Positions 1-12,326 of a DNA stretch of 64,000 bases are shown piece by piece. The stretch comes from Puccinia triticina (Eukaryota > Basidiomycota > Pucciniomycetes > Pucciniales > Pucciniaceae): NCBI RefSeq assembly GCF_026914185.1, contig NC_070563.1, positions 2,852,001 through 2,916,000 of the forward strand, read 5' to 3'. The position numbers and the translations under genes are program-made. The notes below the pieces were generated by a model. That model ran no database searches, was not told the DNA's origin, and was given only the letters and a program-made list of their open reading frames with translations. Each line of letters opens with the position of its first letter. Position 1 is the stretch's first letter.

Positions 1-1067
1 TGAGTAATCAAGAATAAACACAGCAGAGTCAGTTTAGATGTTGCAAAGGTGATGGTTGATGACTCAGAGGCTGTTTGGTTGAGGAAATTCACAAGGGAAG
101 CTATTAATTTACAAGATCAATATTTTGCGCAAAACAATCCTCACTGCTGGTCCTCCACTCATCATTCAACCAAGTCAGGCCCTTGCCCAGTAGCTGAGGT
201 GGGTAGAGGATAGGATCCTGTATCTCAATTGAATCCACATGGAACTTTGTGGAATTTAACATACACAGTTCTGGCCAAACACCCAAAAATGAAAAACTTT
301 GAAAGGGGAAAGGGAGGACAGTGAAAGGAGGTATAATATTCTGATTGGCATCAAAAGGAAGAGAAATTTTACGTCTTCAATCTGGTACCACAGGCGTGAA
401 GTACTTGTCAGGGGAAGATACCGGAAAGGGGGGCGGGAAAAAACTCCCACCAAAAGGGCAAAAGCCCTCACGCCAAAATTTTGCGATTACCTGGCGCAAG
501 TCCTTCCTTCGGAGGTCGATCGCGCTTCGCGCCAGCCGAGGCTACCAGGGCCCTCCGAAGCGAGGGACTTGCGATAAGTCAGATTTTAACTGTGCTTTAG
601 CGGCAGGGTAAGAAAGGCCGCAAAGCTGGAAAATTTTTCTCAAACATGATCCATTAGGAATGTAAATATGTATCTACTGTAGACGCCGAGCAGAAGATAT
701 GATCTTCGACAGGACCTTCATGATCAATCAATTATTTCTCATGACCACCGTGTGACATGCTGCATGTGATTGAAATTCCATATGAAACTTCAATCAGACC
801 AGATACAACCAATTGAAAGACACGATGCAAAAGAGACAAAAAAGGACACATTGCTGCTGAAATGGATATCTATAACTGAAACTTGAGAATAGCAGGGTTG
901 AAATACTAAAAAAATGAAACGCCTATCTCCGAGAATTACAAGAATGTATCTAATAGAAGATATGTATATACATATTTTTTGATGTATATCGAGCCAAACC
1001 AGCGAATTAAAAGCATAGCGCACGGAAAACGAGGGCCGATCAGATGAGGAAAAGGTGAGTTGACCGA
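1..1067. other. Gap without a recognised gene, 3' of SPC2
   Basis: Short overlapping frames only; none has recognisable protein features or splice support. The one structured item is the inverted repeat at 495-573, listed separately. The stretch 620-1060 is AT-rich and is probably 3' flank of the minus-strand SPC2 gene. Confidence 0.5.
495..573. repeat. Short inverted repeat (foldback)
   Basis: Arms at 495-514 and 552-573 are near-perfect reverse complements (CGCAAGTCC...GGAGG against CCTCCGAAG...GGACTTGCG) around a GC-rich loop with many TCG/CGC motifs. This looks like the core of a small foldback element. No target-site duplication is visible. Confidence 0.5.
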
Positions 1068-2089
1068 TCAAGTTTTCGAGATGGCAGTTTTGAGAGCGTT
1101 GTCGAGATATTGACTCCAACGAGATTCGTCCAAGATGCCATCGACGTCAAAAAACTCCTTGAAATGTGGTTTGAGGGATACCTGGTACTTCTTGGGACCG
1201 GTCTTTTTGCAAGTCTCGTACTCTAGTTGGAGTTGGTAGACTGGATCAAACGGCTTGACTTCTGATGAGATCGTGACTTTGTCTGGTGCAGTCTGGTCAA
1301 CAAGTAATACATCGAAGGAGATCGCCATGTTAGCTTTAATCAATCCCATCATCCATCAGGAACCTGATTTGGAGATATACTTACCCCATTAGACTTGCTC
1401 GGTTTGGTACCTACGAAAACTTTCTTCTTTTCAACTGTCGAGGAAAAGACAGTCAAAGCGAGAGAGAGGATCAAGTACCTACACAACAAACAGGGTTTTC
1501 AAAAAAACAAAAAATTAGGACTTTCCAAATGAAAGGATATAGTAGGAACTGCTGGCTAGTTAGGCTAGCCGTCCCGACTTTTGCAATGACTCACGCTCCT
1601 ACGCAATACCCAGTATAACCCTGAGCTTTTTCCCATCCGAAGTGCCAGCCAGCCAAGCTGATACCAGCAGCGATAATGTTAGAGGTCCATCCGAGTCCTA
1701 ACTTGACGTCATCACAGAGGTAGTCTTGCGTGAAGCCGACCTTAGTGGTAAGGTGAGACTACACGCAGGCACTGGGCTTTAGCAACCGGATCGACGGCGG
1801 AACAGCTTGGGATAATCGACTCACCTTCATCGTATCATCGAGCGCATTCTTCAATTCCGTAATGCAAGCATTGTTGACTTGGACGGGGACCGCTAAGCGA
1901 TAAGGAGCCGGGGGATTAGCCCACAATCATGAATAGGACATCAGCACGGGACGGGATCAGCTCACTCTGGTCTTCCTCTTGGGTGGATTCATTGTCTGAT
2001 GAGTCCTGCTCGACCTCAGCTTGCGGCTTTTGGGACTGTTTGGATGGAGAGGCATCGGCGGCTTTGTTCTTGCGAGTAGAAGCAACCAT
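1068..2089 (-). CDS. SPC2: Signal peptidase complex subunit 2 (SPC25 family)
   Basis: Non-catalytic subunit of the ER signal peptidase complex, which removes signal peptides at the translocon. The model on the complement has five exons with matching phases: 1966-2089, 1825-1892, 1595-1758, 1411-1478 and 1068-1333 (229 aa). The N-terminus is lysine-rich, then acidic. The family core follows: a DDVKLGLGW segment, a first membrane helix (SNIIAAGISLAGWHFGW), GYTGYCVGA and a second helix (YLILSLALTVFSSTV), then VEKKKVFVG and a hydrophilic cytosolic tail ending in a short lysine-containing stretch. This order and size match SPC2/SPCS2. The fourth intron is the least certain, because an alternative donor lies at 1384. 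The start ATG at 2087-2089 is the only one in frame with the acidic N-terminus. It is divergent from the glycosyltransferase gene. Confidence 0.85.
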
Positions 2090-3104
2090 GTTGAGTGATT
2101 TTCAAGGTGTGCTGATGTGGATGTGGAGTGAATTGGACGGCGTCGATGCTCGATGGTGGTGGTACTCGTTGTCGAGGATCCCGCGGTGCTAAGTTGCCAC
2201 GTTGGACAGTGAAAGCCAAGTGTCACGCAGTTGTGGTTTCAGGTGCATGTTCCACAATCATTGCGAGTCTCGACTCGATACATATCCTGTGACATGTAGC
2301 CTTCCGATTGAAATTTGAAACTCATGGGCAGCGCATCTAGAGCGCTTTGATGAAATGGCTATAAGCTGATAGGATGATCTAAAAAGCAGAAGATTTTTGT
2401 CTGATGAAAACACACGTTGATTGGCACTGGTAGCCACAAACAGCACATGCGTATTGTACATAAAAATATGTATCACAACTTCAAGGATGTTGTTGGTTTA
2501 AAATTGTCTGAAATATCTTCGCGGATAGATCATCAACTAGGGTAGGTGTTGATCAACTAGGGTAGGTGTTGATCAACTAGGGTAGGTGTTGATCAACTAG
2601 GGTAGGTCATACTACATAGGTGTTGCTTTTGGAGTTGTGTTCTAGACCATTGATTTTGATGGCTCAAACGCAAACTTGGATCAACTTCACTGCCACTGCT
2701 GTCAAGTGTTCTGACAATCAATCAACAGCCTTTAACATAGACCGCCGGTTCTTTTCTATGTTGTAAATGGATTTTTAGATGCCGTCTTGGGGCCGGGGGT
2801 TGGTAGTCAGCTGGCGACAAATATAAATATTTAGATTGTATCATAATTTTATCATGACACCTGATATAGACCTGGATCCTGGGTATTCCGAATATGAGTT
2901 GTGTGGAGTTAAGTTACATACAGACGATAGGTGTGGTAATAAACAGTTTAATCTGGTTTTTGACTTGGCCGTTTTGTCCGGCTTGGATGACTTCACTGAT
3001 CTCGTGTCCTCCGCCTGCTGGCCATTTCTTTTGTTTGATTTTGTTTGCTGCTGTTGACCATCCAAGACAAGTTGAAGAATCCACCTACCGGCTTCGACCT
3101 CGTC
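2090..3104. promoter_or_regulatory. Shared divergent intergenic region (SPC2 / GT32)
   Basis: About 1 kb separates the two divergent start codons and must hold both promoters. It contains the 20-bp tandem array at 2531-2608 and AT-rich stretches near 2455-2500 and 2820-2850. No defined core promoter element can be assigned by eye. A TTG at 3045 is in frame with the glycosyltransferase, but the first in-frame ATG is at 3105. Confidence 0.4.
2531..2608. repeat. 20-bp tandem repeat, about four units
   Basis: Four consecutive near-identical copies of a unit reading GATCAACTAGGGTAGGTGTT (the first starts CATC, the last ends in CAT). The units are essentially unmutated, so the array is young or kept homogeneous. 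It lies in the divergent promoter region. Confidence 0.9.
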
Positions 3105-6100
3105 ATGCGCCCCTCCACCCCCCTGCCCCTCGTCGATGGCCGGCCTCCGGGTGGGGGCAGTGGCTATTCGACTCCGGTCGCCTCTGCCGGCCCGTCCTCA
3201 ACCATCTTCTCCTCGCTGCTGGCTAGTCCTGACCCTCCCGATGCGGTGATCGAGAAACACAGGCTGTCGACCGCTCGTCGGCCATTCAGCATCCTCCGAC
3301 CTTTCGCCGCCTACTTCTCTCCCTATCCCATGCCTCTTCCCTTCACCTCCCGTCGTCTCATCTTGCCGGTTCCGAATGTCTTCTATCCCAACTATCCCAA
3401 TCTGGCCCCTCAGAACTATCGATCAAACCATCCGCGTCACTCCTCTTTCGGATCCCGTCGCTCGCCCGATAAACGCTCCTACCGGCTCACGCTCTTCTAC
3501 GGTCTTATCGCCCTAACGACGATCCTGCTGGCCTTCAGTAAGATCCGATCGGCTATCAGGAAATCCACCCGTCGGATCCCCTTACCATTTCAAGACCCGT
3601 CGACTTTGATCCTAAACGAGCAAACGATACGGCGAGTTTGGGAGTGGGAAATCAGTCAAGGCCATTATCCCTCTTCTCGTCGCACGCCGACCGTCGTTGG
3701 GTTGACTCAGGTCCCCAATCCTGGCCTACCTCGCAAATCATCTGCCGGTCTGAATTCGGCTTCAGATCACTCTCCATTCACCCGATTTGATGATCATGTT
3801 GCGGTACCGCCAACAAGGATCGCACAGCAGAACCAACTCCGTGCACCTCCATCTTTCCTGGACGATATCATCCCGATCGGCCCGACCAGGTCTTACCTGA
3901 ATATCACTGCACCTCCGGTTTATCATCACGACCAAACATCTCCCAAATCACCCCCCCTACCCTATCCGCCTCGCCCGATCCCGAATGCGATAATTGATTT
4001 AGATGTCGTCATGGATTATTGTGACTTTTCGACCAACCAATACGTCAGGGATTGTCTAGAGATTCTCAGAATGGGCGGTGGCTTGGACGTCGAAAAACGG
4101 GTCAGGCGAGGCGAAACTGCACGGTGGCGTCATGTTTATCATGAGCAAAATGATGATGGCTCTGTGCGTGCGGTCTCTACCAAGCCACTTCCAGATTACG
4201 ATCCTAGTTTACATACGCCAATGGATGAAGAACGTGGAGAACAAATGATCAAAGACCCGTCATATCAACCTATCGATGTCCTGTCTCTCCTCAAATCAGA
4301 TGTTTATCCGCAAAAGCTCAAAGAAATTCAGAAACAAGTTCACAATACGGCAGATTCAAGACGCAAAGCTTCAACCCGACATCCCTCTCATCCGACTGCT
4401 GATCCGACTTGCGATATTGATTACCCCAAGATCTTTCACATCTTTTGGGCTGGCCCATTCACTGACAAGCCTTATTTGGCACTATCATCGTTTCTATTCA
4501 CTCAAAATCTTGGCCTCCATCTCCCTCTCGCTGAGCCACCCAAAGGGGCTAAAATGACGAAAGATGAACAAGAAAACTTTGCACGTCGTTCCAAATTCCT
4601 ATCTGAAGTGTGTCGCCCCCAAATGTGGGTTTGGATCAATCCCGGGCCGGCAGCTGCAATCCCGAACCCGAATGCTAGGCGTGAGATGTTTGACGATTTG
4701 AAAGATAATCCATGGAGTGCACCCTTCCTACATCCTCGATTTAGGGAAGTGATCAAGTTCAAGATGTGGAACACAACCGAGCAACTCGATGGCGTACCTG
4801 AATTACGTGATCATTGGCGTGAGCTACCCTTATTCAACAGTGGGGGTGTCAAGTATGGATCGGCACCGGCCGCTCCAGTTAAGTCTCACCAACACGGCCC
4901 TTCGGTAGGCGCAAACGGTCAAGTGAAAGCACCCGTGAAGATTGGAATTGTCGTCCCTGAAGAAAAGGCGAAGCTTGCAGACAAAGACGGAGACGGCCAA
5001 GGAGAAGCGCCAGACGTGGTAGAAGAAGAGCTCGGCCGATTCGGAAACCACACCCGTGGAGAAGCAGCTGTTGCCGAAGATATGTCCGCACCAGCAACCA
5101 ACCCACAACCCGAAACCACCGCTTCCGCATCGTCACCCGTCTCGTCGTCCACAGCGGCCCCAACAACAAAGAAAAGCGAAGATGAGCTTTTCCAGCGAGT
5201 CGGATCGACTTCATCCAAAGGCTACGACCGGTTGTCGGTGGTTCTGTCAGACATGGCCCGCTTCGTCCTTTGTCATCGGTTTGGTGGAATTTATCTGGAT
5301 GCTGACACCATCTTGCTCAGAGATTGGGAAGAAATGTGGGGATGGAGGGGCCAATTTGCTTATCGATGGAGTCGATTAGAGAAGTACAATACTGCTGTTC
5401 TAAGGCTCCATCGACACTCTGCTGTTGGAAGCTTTCTATTCAAAACGGCGCTGGCTAACGGATTAGACTTCCATCCTATGACCATTTCTCGGTGAGTTAT
5501 TATGACATTGTTGACTTTGTTGAAAGAAGGCAATTAGTTGCGGAGTGATAGTCCCTAACACATATGTAAATTTGATTTCAGGTATACGAAGGATGCCTAC
5601 CTGGATGGACTACTATTACGTTTACCCGATGCTCTATTTGATTCAGCGTGGTTGAACACTGAATACTATCAACGCGACCGACCGGCGTTCCCATACTTCA
5701 AACGCTTCGAAGACTTCTTTGACCCACCACGAGAAACGGATGCCGGTCCAGCCGCGATTGGCTTTGATGGATTCTTCCGGGGCGCATTCAGCTACCATTT
5801 TCATAACTTTTGGTGGTAAGTAGTTCACGCTGCCTCTTGATTGGTATCGAAGATTAAGCGCGTTGTTTCTTATTAATTCCGTTGTTGTTTTTGGATTTCA
5901 CCCCCAACCAGGATCCCATTTGATCCTTCTCGAAACTTCCCCGACCTTGGCTCGAGATTTGAGCACGGCGAGCGAGTGACTCGAGCAAAAGAACTGGCGG
6001 CCAAGCAGCTCAGCAGCAAGACTAAAGGCAACTCGGACGATAAGAAAAACGATGGCAGCAATCTCTACGGGGGCCATCAGACAAGAGAAGAGCTGGAGGA

Positions 6101-6359
6101 GGAGTTAACCAGAACAATCAAGCTTGATCAGGATGATGTGGCTGACGATGAACGCGACTTGGGCTGGGCTACTGTTTTAAAGAGGACATTTGAGGCCTAT
6201 TTGCGGTGCGAAAGACCTAATATGTATGGTGAATGGATCGTAAGTGGTTTTTGATTTGATTTTCAGCGTGTACTTGAGCTTCATCGCTCTTGATTGACTA
6301 CCAATGCTCATGAGTCATGTTTCTTAACATCGTTCTAGGATTGGGCTGATGGACAATAA
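3105..6359 (+). CDS. Type II membrane glycosyltransferase, GT32/DXD family
   Basis: Likely Golgi or ER glycosyltransferase using a nucleotide sugar. Exons are 3105-5491, 5582-5815, 5912-6239 and 6339-6359, all with GT-AG introns and consistent phase, giving 989 aa. A long proline-rich cytosolic N-terminus precedes a single membrane anchor near residues 127-145 (TLFYGLIALTTILLAFSKI). The catalytic part begins near residue 440 with YPKIFHIFWAG, the usual opening of the GT32 'sugar-binding region containing DXD' fold. The metal and sugar-nucleotide motif is DMARFVLCHRFGGIYLDAD near residues 715-735. A low-complexity Glu/Ala/Pro/Thr insert lies just before it. Residues after the DXD region (FHNFWW) and the C-terminal EWIDWADGQ are also typical. 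OCH1-like enzymes share the fold, but substrate and linkage cannot be read from sequence. ATG 3105 is chosen as the first in-frame Met. Confidence 0.8.
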
Positions 6360-8569
6360 TGATAATTCGGCACCATTATTTTGCGTCATGATGTGATGAC
6401 GAAAGGAACGAAGAGCAACATAAGAAAAAAGATCCAACATTTCCGCTTCCGAAAGCGCACGGTTTCTTTCATTTTCTCAATTTTAGAGTTTTGCCCTTTC
6501 TTTCTTTTCTTTTTTTAATCCTGTTTTTTTTTTTTTTGCGAAAAAATGTTCAACGAGTTGAAAGCAATTCTTAATTTTCTTCTCATTATTGACGTATCAG
6601 CCTGCCCAATGGATAAAGGAACAATCAATATTGGTTTACGAAAGAGAGTGGAGAAACACCATAGACATGTATGTACAGGTGGTACGAGGGAAAAGGGTAG
6701 AGCCCGGGTCAATGGTCAACGGCGCGCTCTGAAGTCGTAGGGGTGTTGTGGACTGGGGCGAGCTCGAGGTGAGTTTCGCTGAGCTCCAGTTGGGTTTGGG
6801 TAAGCCGCCCTATACTCGGCGACTGTACCAGTTTCGATGGGGGGCAGACACCCTCTGGATCCCTTCGCGGCGCATGTCCTCGAGTTGCTGGCTTATCCTG
6901 GCCAGCTGCTCCTGGACTTGTACCCAAGGACCGTTGGCCTCTTCACGGAGCATTGCTTCGAGGTGTACACAACATGAAAAGGAAAGAAAAATAACTACAT
7001 ATGTGGGAACATGATTAGGGTGATCTCTGGTGATTTGGATTGGAAGGAAAGATATGGAGAGAATGTGTTTTTCCACTATGTGGTGGGTGACACACTTCCA
7101 GACAGCAGAACTATCTTATACTCGTAGCACTGAGCAGCAGGGCGAATTGAAAGGGCCTCTGTGCCAGTCGGACTGGGCTCCACCGGACTATTTTGCTCAG
7201 ACCAGCACTCTTGCTCAACACGAGATGGCTAGCAGTTGACAGTAGCCAGTATGTAACCCCGCTGGCGGGCAAGGACTTTGTTAATTTTGGCTGGCGGCCG
7301 TCTCTCAGTTCAATTGGCGAACCCCCCCTCCCCATACGCCTGTTTATAGCGATCCAGCTGGCCTCTGGTGGCCGATATGGAGGTTGGGGAATGGAGGGCA
7401 GGAGATAACATATACGTGCCCAGCGGTGTCAATCGAATAGCCAAGCGCGTAGTTCATGAATGACAAGCCTTAATGAGCTCCTTACAAGGAGCATTAATGA
7501 TTGGTGCCGTAAGGGGGGGAAATTATTGGTCTAGCCTTTGCACTGCTATGTCGAGTGTGGGACGAGCCTCTCCGGGTACGAGTTGAGTCACAAACGGCCA
7601 TACAAACTGGGGCGAGTTTCCTGGTTCCGTGATAAGGTATTCATTATGTATCGGCCAACTCTCCAAGGATTGTGCAAACTGTGCCGACTCACCGGCATGA
7701 GAAAAGTGTGCGTTGTACTTGGGAATAACTTGTATCCATTCAAGTACGTTATAGATTATAGCACTTGGCCAGCCAGCTAATCCACCCGGTCCACTCCCGG
7801 CCGGCTTTGTTCCTGGCCTTTGTTCTCCCTCAAGTTAAAACTTGCTATCACTCCAACCATCTCCCGCTGCCTCGATCATCAAGCTTTTATCCGACCTGAG
7901 GCTCGCAGCAACATTATTGTCTTCACTTTAGTCTCAGCGTATATTCTCAGTGTCTCTTCAGACCACAAGACTTGAATTAGGCCCTTCTTCGGGTTCCTCT
8001 TGATCCGCACGATTGGTTGGATCTCAATCCAGGTACAGTCTTGAACGAATAAAATATTTATGTAAGCCCAACACCTTCCATACATCCAGACTTCAATCAG
8101 TGATTAAAGTTCAAAGGCTGCCTACGTGGCCAATCCACCAGGCTTCCATTAACAATTCCTTTGCAAGCCCATCTCCCGCCGCGCTGAAGCCTGAGATGAG
8201 AGAAGTCTTCTAGAAACTCCTATTACATAATAGGACGTCAATTTTATCCCACCACCTCCCTTCTTTTGAAGATTCGTACCTACAGGCTCCCAGTATGAAT
8301 ACAAACAATATCATTGTAGTTGTACCGGGGGTAGATGTACACTTCAGTCCTTATACTCTTTCTAGGGTTGAAGAAGGACATGAAAATCGCAAATCAAAAA
8401 GAGTGTACATGGGTACAACCAGGGTCCAAAGACCTGGCTGTCTGGAGGCTGTCTGACGGTGGGAGGGTGTGTATGTGTGTATGAGAAGTGGTTAAACAGG
8501 CTGCATATCTATTTAAACACATACAATCAAATTAGTGAGAGCGAAACGCATTATCAATCGATTGTAATT
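6360..8569. other. Gap: no convincing gene
   Basis: It holds a pyrimidine tract with a T-run (about 6480-6537), possibly the 3' end region of the glycosyltransferase transcript. A small hairpin lies at 7470-7498 (TTAATG...GCTCCTT / AAGGAGC...TTAA), and an inverted pair around GTTGTACC / GGTACAAC at about 8309 and 8421. A minus-strand stretch near 6810-6965 reads as a short coiled-coil-like peptide (EQLARISQQLEDMRREG) but has no start, splice partner or homologue that I recognise. Confidence 0.45.
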
Positions 8570-8791
8570 ATGAAAACTCGAGCATCTTCTACGCTGCTGC
8601 TTATTGTTTGGATGGTGTGGGTTGTTGCAGCAGGCTCGGGAGAAGTTCGCCTGCCTGAAGCCAGGTTACTTCAGCCTCAGCTCAAATCCAAGCCGAAGCG
8701 TCGTCGTCCCCTGCCTCCCATCAGCAGCAGCTTCCTCGTCTCCGGTTGCTACACCCTGCTACAAAACACCTCTTTGTACGCTTCCTGTTGA
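8570..8791 (+). CDS. Candidate small secreted protein (73 aa)
   Basis: Single-exon frame of 73 residues starting at ATG 8570. The first ~24 residues look like a signal peptide: a basic MKTR start, a hydrophobic core (TLLLIVWMVWVV) and an AAGSG cleavage zone. The mature part has a strongly basic stretch (KSKPKRRR) that could be a Kex2-type processing site, then about 25 residues with two cysteines. Another frame over the same bases also carries cysteines (TPCYKTPLC), so an unseen intron is possible. Rust fungi secrete many such proteins, but no family is recognised and this may be a chance frame. Confidence 0.3.
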   Translation: MKTRASSTLLLIVWMVWVVAAGSGEVRLPEARLLQPQLKSKPKRRRPLPPISSSFLVSGCYTLLQNTSLYASC

Positions 8792-10338
8792 CGTGTTTCA
8801 AGCTCCCTTCCTTGGATAAGATCACTGATAGTACCCCCAGCCTTTTCAATTCATACATACAACGTACATTCTGACTTCATTCAAACCCCGTCGAACCAAC
8901 CCGTCTGACTCTAATATTCATTTCATCATAATCGATGGCTACTTGGTTTCGCGGCAGTGTTTGAGGTTCCGCTCGACCAATCAATCCAACGAGTTCCATC
9001 CACCTCCGACTGGAGCTCGCGTTTCAGCCGGTCCGCCAAGCATCCCCCATCCAGACACCCCCGACCACGACTTCCTCAGCAGAACAGCGCTTCATCCCAG
9101 TACCGGATCTGCCCGCGCGCTACTTTATTAACTCCTCCTCTCACCTCCCGCCTATCCTAACGCCCAGTGGATTATCATTATTATCAATACATACATTACC
9201 AAGGCTGCCTCCCCTTCTTTTTCTTTCCGAAGTCCACGAAGAATTCGAAGCAACTTCCGGTCATTCGCTACCTAAAATATTATTGCCCTCTGACCCACCA
9301 CTCATTTCCGTCCTCAACACTCGTTTTGTCTTGGGGCCTGTGGGAAGCACCACATAAACATAGAATTAGAAACTTTTACAGCGCCCTAATCTTTATACAC
9401 TCTTATTAAACCCCCTCCTCACACATAATTTAGAACAAAAGGGTAGATTCACTGCGAAAAGTTGCACTGTTATCCTGCCGCACTTTCTTCCGGCACGTCC
9501 TCAGCAAGCAGTGGTTTTCCTCTGAGCAGACTATTTGTTCAATTCTGTAAGCATTTTTCCTTCAAAGCACTTTCATTCGTCTTGATCCCATTCCCAACTA
9601 TTTTTCCCCATCTCCCTTGACCCATTCCAGCACGTCCAAGCTACACAGTCGAGTTCCCTTCAAGGAACCTCCCTTGTACCTCAACGCCCATCCACCCTCT
9701 TGAGTGCTCGGGCCACAGGCTCCCTTGGTATTCCTACACCCACACCACCTGAGCGCTCCGGTCTCAGTGCCTATTTGCTGTCCTGGCTTCTCGCCTGCTT
9801 TCTTGAGTTCTTCCATTGAGTATTACCTGATCCTCGACCGTAGTAACTCAATGTACGTAGCAGCCTTGGCCATCTTTCCAACCAGCCAGCCGTTGCACTG
9901 CCCTTATTCCGCTTATGATCCAACACTCCATCATGAGTTCCTACGTGCCGTGTACTTATGACGCTCCAATCTTTTTTCTATGACACCTCTAGCATCCATA
10001 ATCTTCTTCTCGAGCCTCGCTTGAATACTCTCTCCACTAGCCATCCAACCATTTGGGCTGGACAACTCTCAGCTCAAATCTGTCGTAGTGAACGCACCGT
10101 CCGCTTCTCCTCTTCGTCCCGGCCCACCCCAGTCCAGATTTTCAAAACAGGATTTTCTTAACCGACCTAGGCAAATTCTGCCTCCTCTAAGAACTTCGCA
10201 AGTCAAGTAGTCCTAGTGCTCTGATTGGTCAATCAACCCCAGTAATCTACCACTGTCCACCTATCCTGCACCTCACCCCTCCCGTTGAAGATCATCATTA
10301 ACAACTCCACCGCATCCTGCCCAGAGAACTGATTTGCT
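8792..10338. other. Pyrimidine-rich gap upstream of the acidic-protein gene
   Basis: Strongly C/T-rich on the plus strand, with many short frames rich in Ser/Pro and several good-looking splice sites. I could not chain any of them into a phase-consistent protein. It may contain 5' UTR exons and the promoter of the gene starting at 10339, or old repeat sequence. Confidence 0.4.
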
Positions 10339-11654
10339 ATGCCAATGGTACTGCCCGTTCAATTACACATCTCGTGAGTCTATTGGGTGGCCTCCCTCCA
10401 TCGACCTCTCGGTGCGGTTTGCATCTGACCTAACTCCTTGCCGTTTGCCTTTTGCCCTATTCGTTCAGGCTCAATGCGAGATTATTCAAGATATTTAATC
10501 TAACGGAGCATCGTGCTTTTACCATCTCTCACCTCCGAAAGACTCTTGGCACTTCGTTCCACATATCTCCTGAGAAAATCCGCTTCAACCGTAAGTCATT
10601 TTTGTGATTCACGAGAATTTCTCTATTTTTATTTACCAGAACCCCTGCTCCCTTCACGTTGCATATCTCAGTGGTCTCTGGCCGTTATACTCGGGACACC
10701 GATGCGTTATTTGACTTGCGAGCCAGTGACGGAAACTCGGCCTCGCTCGATGTCGAGCTACCGCCGGCTTACGTTCACTCTTCGCTTTCAAACGGCGTGA
10801 TCAGTATGCGATTCCTCTCCAACGTCGGTCCGGTGGTCTCAGAAGACACCTTGTGCGAAAACATCGTTGAGGTCCAACTCTTGGCCCCGACTACACCTAG
10901 CACGCTACCCTCCAGCTCTACCGCCCCTGCCCCCTTCTCACTGGAGGAATTGAGCCGAGAACAGCGCATTGCCCTCCGAGCTCAGCTCGAAGACCCTTTC
11001 AGCATTGCCTCGAAGTCTTGCTTCGAAGACGACAGTGATGATGACGACGACTATAATGATGACGACGATGACTCGGACAGCGACGTGGATGATGACCTCT
11101 ACAGTGATGATGGTGAAGCTGTATTCGAGTCTGCATCCAGCGATTCCGATTGTTCTTCGACTACATCTTCTCTACTGAGCTCACCCGTCACATCGGTACG
11201 ACTTCTTCATTACTATTGTTGTTAATGTACTGCATCACTGATTTTGTGTTATTTGTTCAGCCGACCTCTTCCTCCTTCTGGCCGTCTGATCCGAGCAAGC
11301 TTAGCGCAGGTCATTTGCGCCACCTGGTATGTCTTATCCTCCCTCACCCCAGTATCCGCACCGCAACATAGTATTCTGACTATCCAATCGCCTGCGCAGC
11401 TTTCCATCACTACACCGCGAGACTCTCGGAGGGAAATTCACCTTCGGGTCAGCCTGCTTCGTTACAAATTCCAACAGCGGATATTGGAGAGATTGCAAGA
11501 CGGTCCGAAGCTCAGCCCCAGCAACCCATTAGAGAACCTCAAACTAACTCCCGCAATCCAGACCAGCCCACTCCCAACCTCTCCAACATCTGCCACAACC
11601 AAGGTATCGTCGGCGGTTCCCTCGAGCCTTCCAGCTCACCTCTCGTTCATTTGA
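10339..11654 (+). CDS. Orphan acidic protein, five exons
   Basis: No family recognised. Exons 10339-10373, 10469-10590, 10672-11195, 11261-11326 and 11400-11654 join in phase to 333 aa with GT-AG borders. The N-terminal ~130 residues look folded: MPMVLPVQLHIS, then LNARLFKIFNLTEH, a LRKTLGTSFHISPEKIRFN segment and a beta-rich stretch (SGRYTRDTDALFDLRASD). A Ser/Thr/Pro linker follows, then a long Asp/Ser-rich acidic tract (about 11025-11150) of the kind seen in histone chaperones and other nuclear proteins, then a basic C-terminal exon. The last exon could instead use another frame, via a donor near 11308, giving a Gln/Pro-rich tail that continues past 11654. Function unknown. The acidic tract is compositional evidence only. 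Confidence 0.45.
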
Positions 11655-12326
11655 ACCTTCAATTCAGTCTCAATCCCATCATTGCGATTGCCACGCTCGA
11701 GTTCGTTCCACATTGTGGGAGCGATCATAGATTCCCGACCAAGCTTTTCGTGCGACATCGGTGTGATCCACTACCTCACTTCTTTGCCCTATCCAGTCAC
11801 TTTATCCTTGTGATTAGTGACCACCAGATCTGGATCACTTATTTCATTTCGTCTCTCTTGGTCTTGCAAATAAGCTGTAAATCACTATTGTCTCACTGGT
11901 TTTTTTTTCAAGGGGATTTTTCTCATGTCAACCCATACTTGTATACATAGCCCATTCGGATCTTACGATTGCAGTTTCAGTACACTCCTTCTTCGCTCTT
12001 CAACTGGTCCTTGTTGTATATTTGTCTTCATCGGACCCTCGTTCGTTTTTCTTTTTGTCGTTTCGGGTCTTCATTGCATAGCACTCTCTACACATAGCAG
12101 CATATCTTTCACTTTTTAATGACGCTCACTTGAATCGTTCTTGTCACACTTCAATCATTTGTACTTATGTTGTACTTTACCACATTGTCCTTTCTTTTTC
12201 AGCGTTTTGTAGTTTGAGAACTCTCATTGACCCCGAGTCCCAAGAAACGTTGACATCATTATTAGCACAAGCACATACATGAACACAGAGAGAGTTGTTA
12301 CTGATCAGATGTCTTACAAACCTGAG
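11655..12326. other. Gap: 3' region of the acidic-protein gene
   Basis: T-rich sequence with no splice-supported coding. One frame (11651-11950) overlaps the possible alternative C-terminus of the upstream gene. Otherwise nothing is seen. Confidence 0.4.

Noticed and set aside
2530..2608. CRISPR array
   Set aside because: Direct repeats without spacers, in eukaryotic DNA: an ordinary tandem repeat.
3045..3104. Upstream non-ATG start for the glycosyltransferase
   Set aside because: The frame is open from a TTG at 3045, but ATG 3105 is the first Met codon and gives a sensible cytosolic N-terminus.
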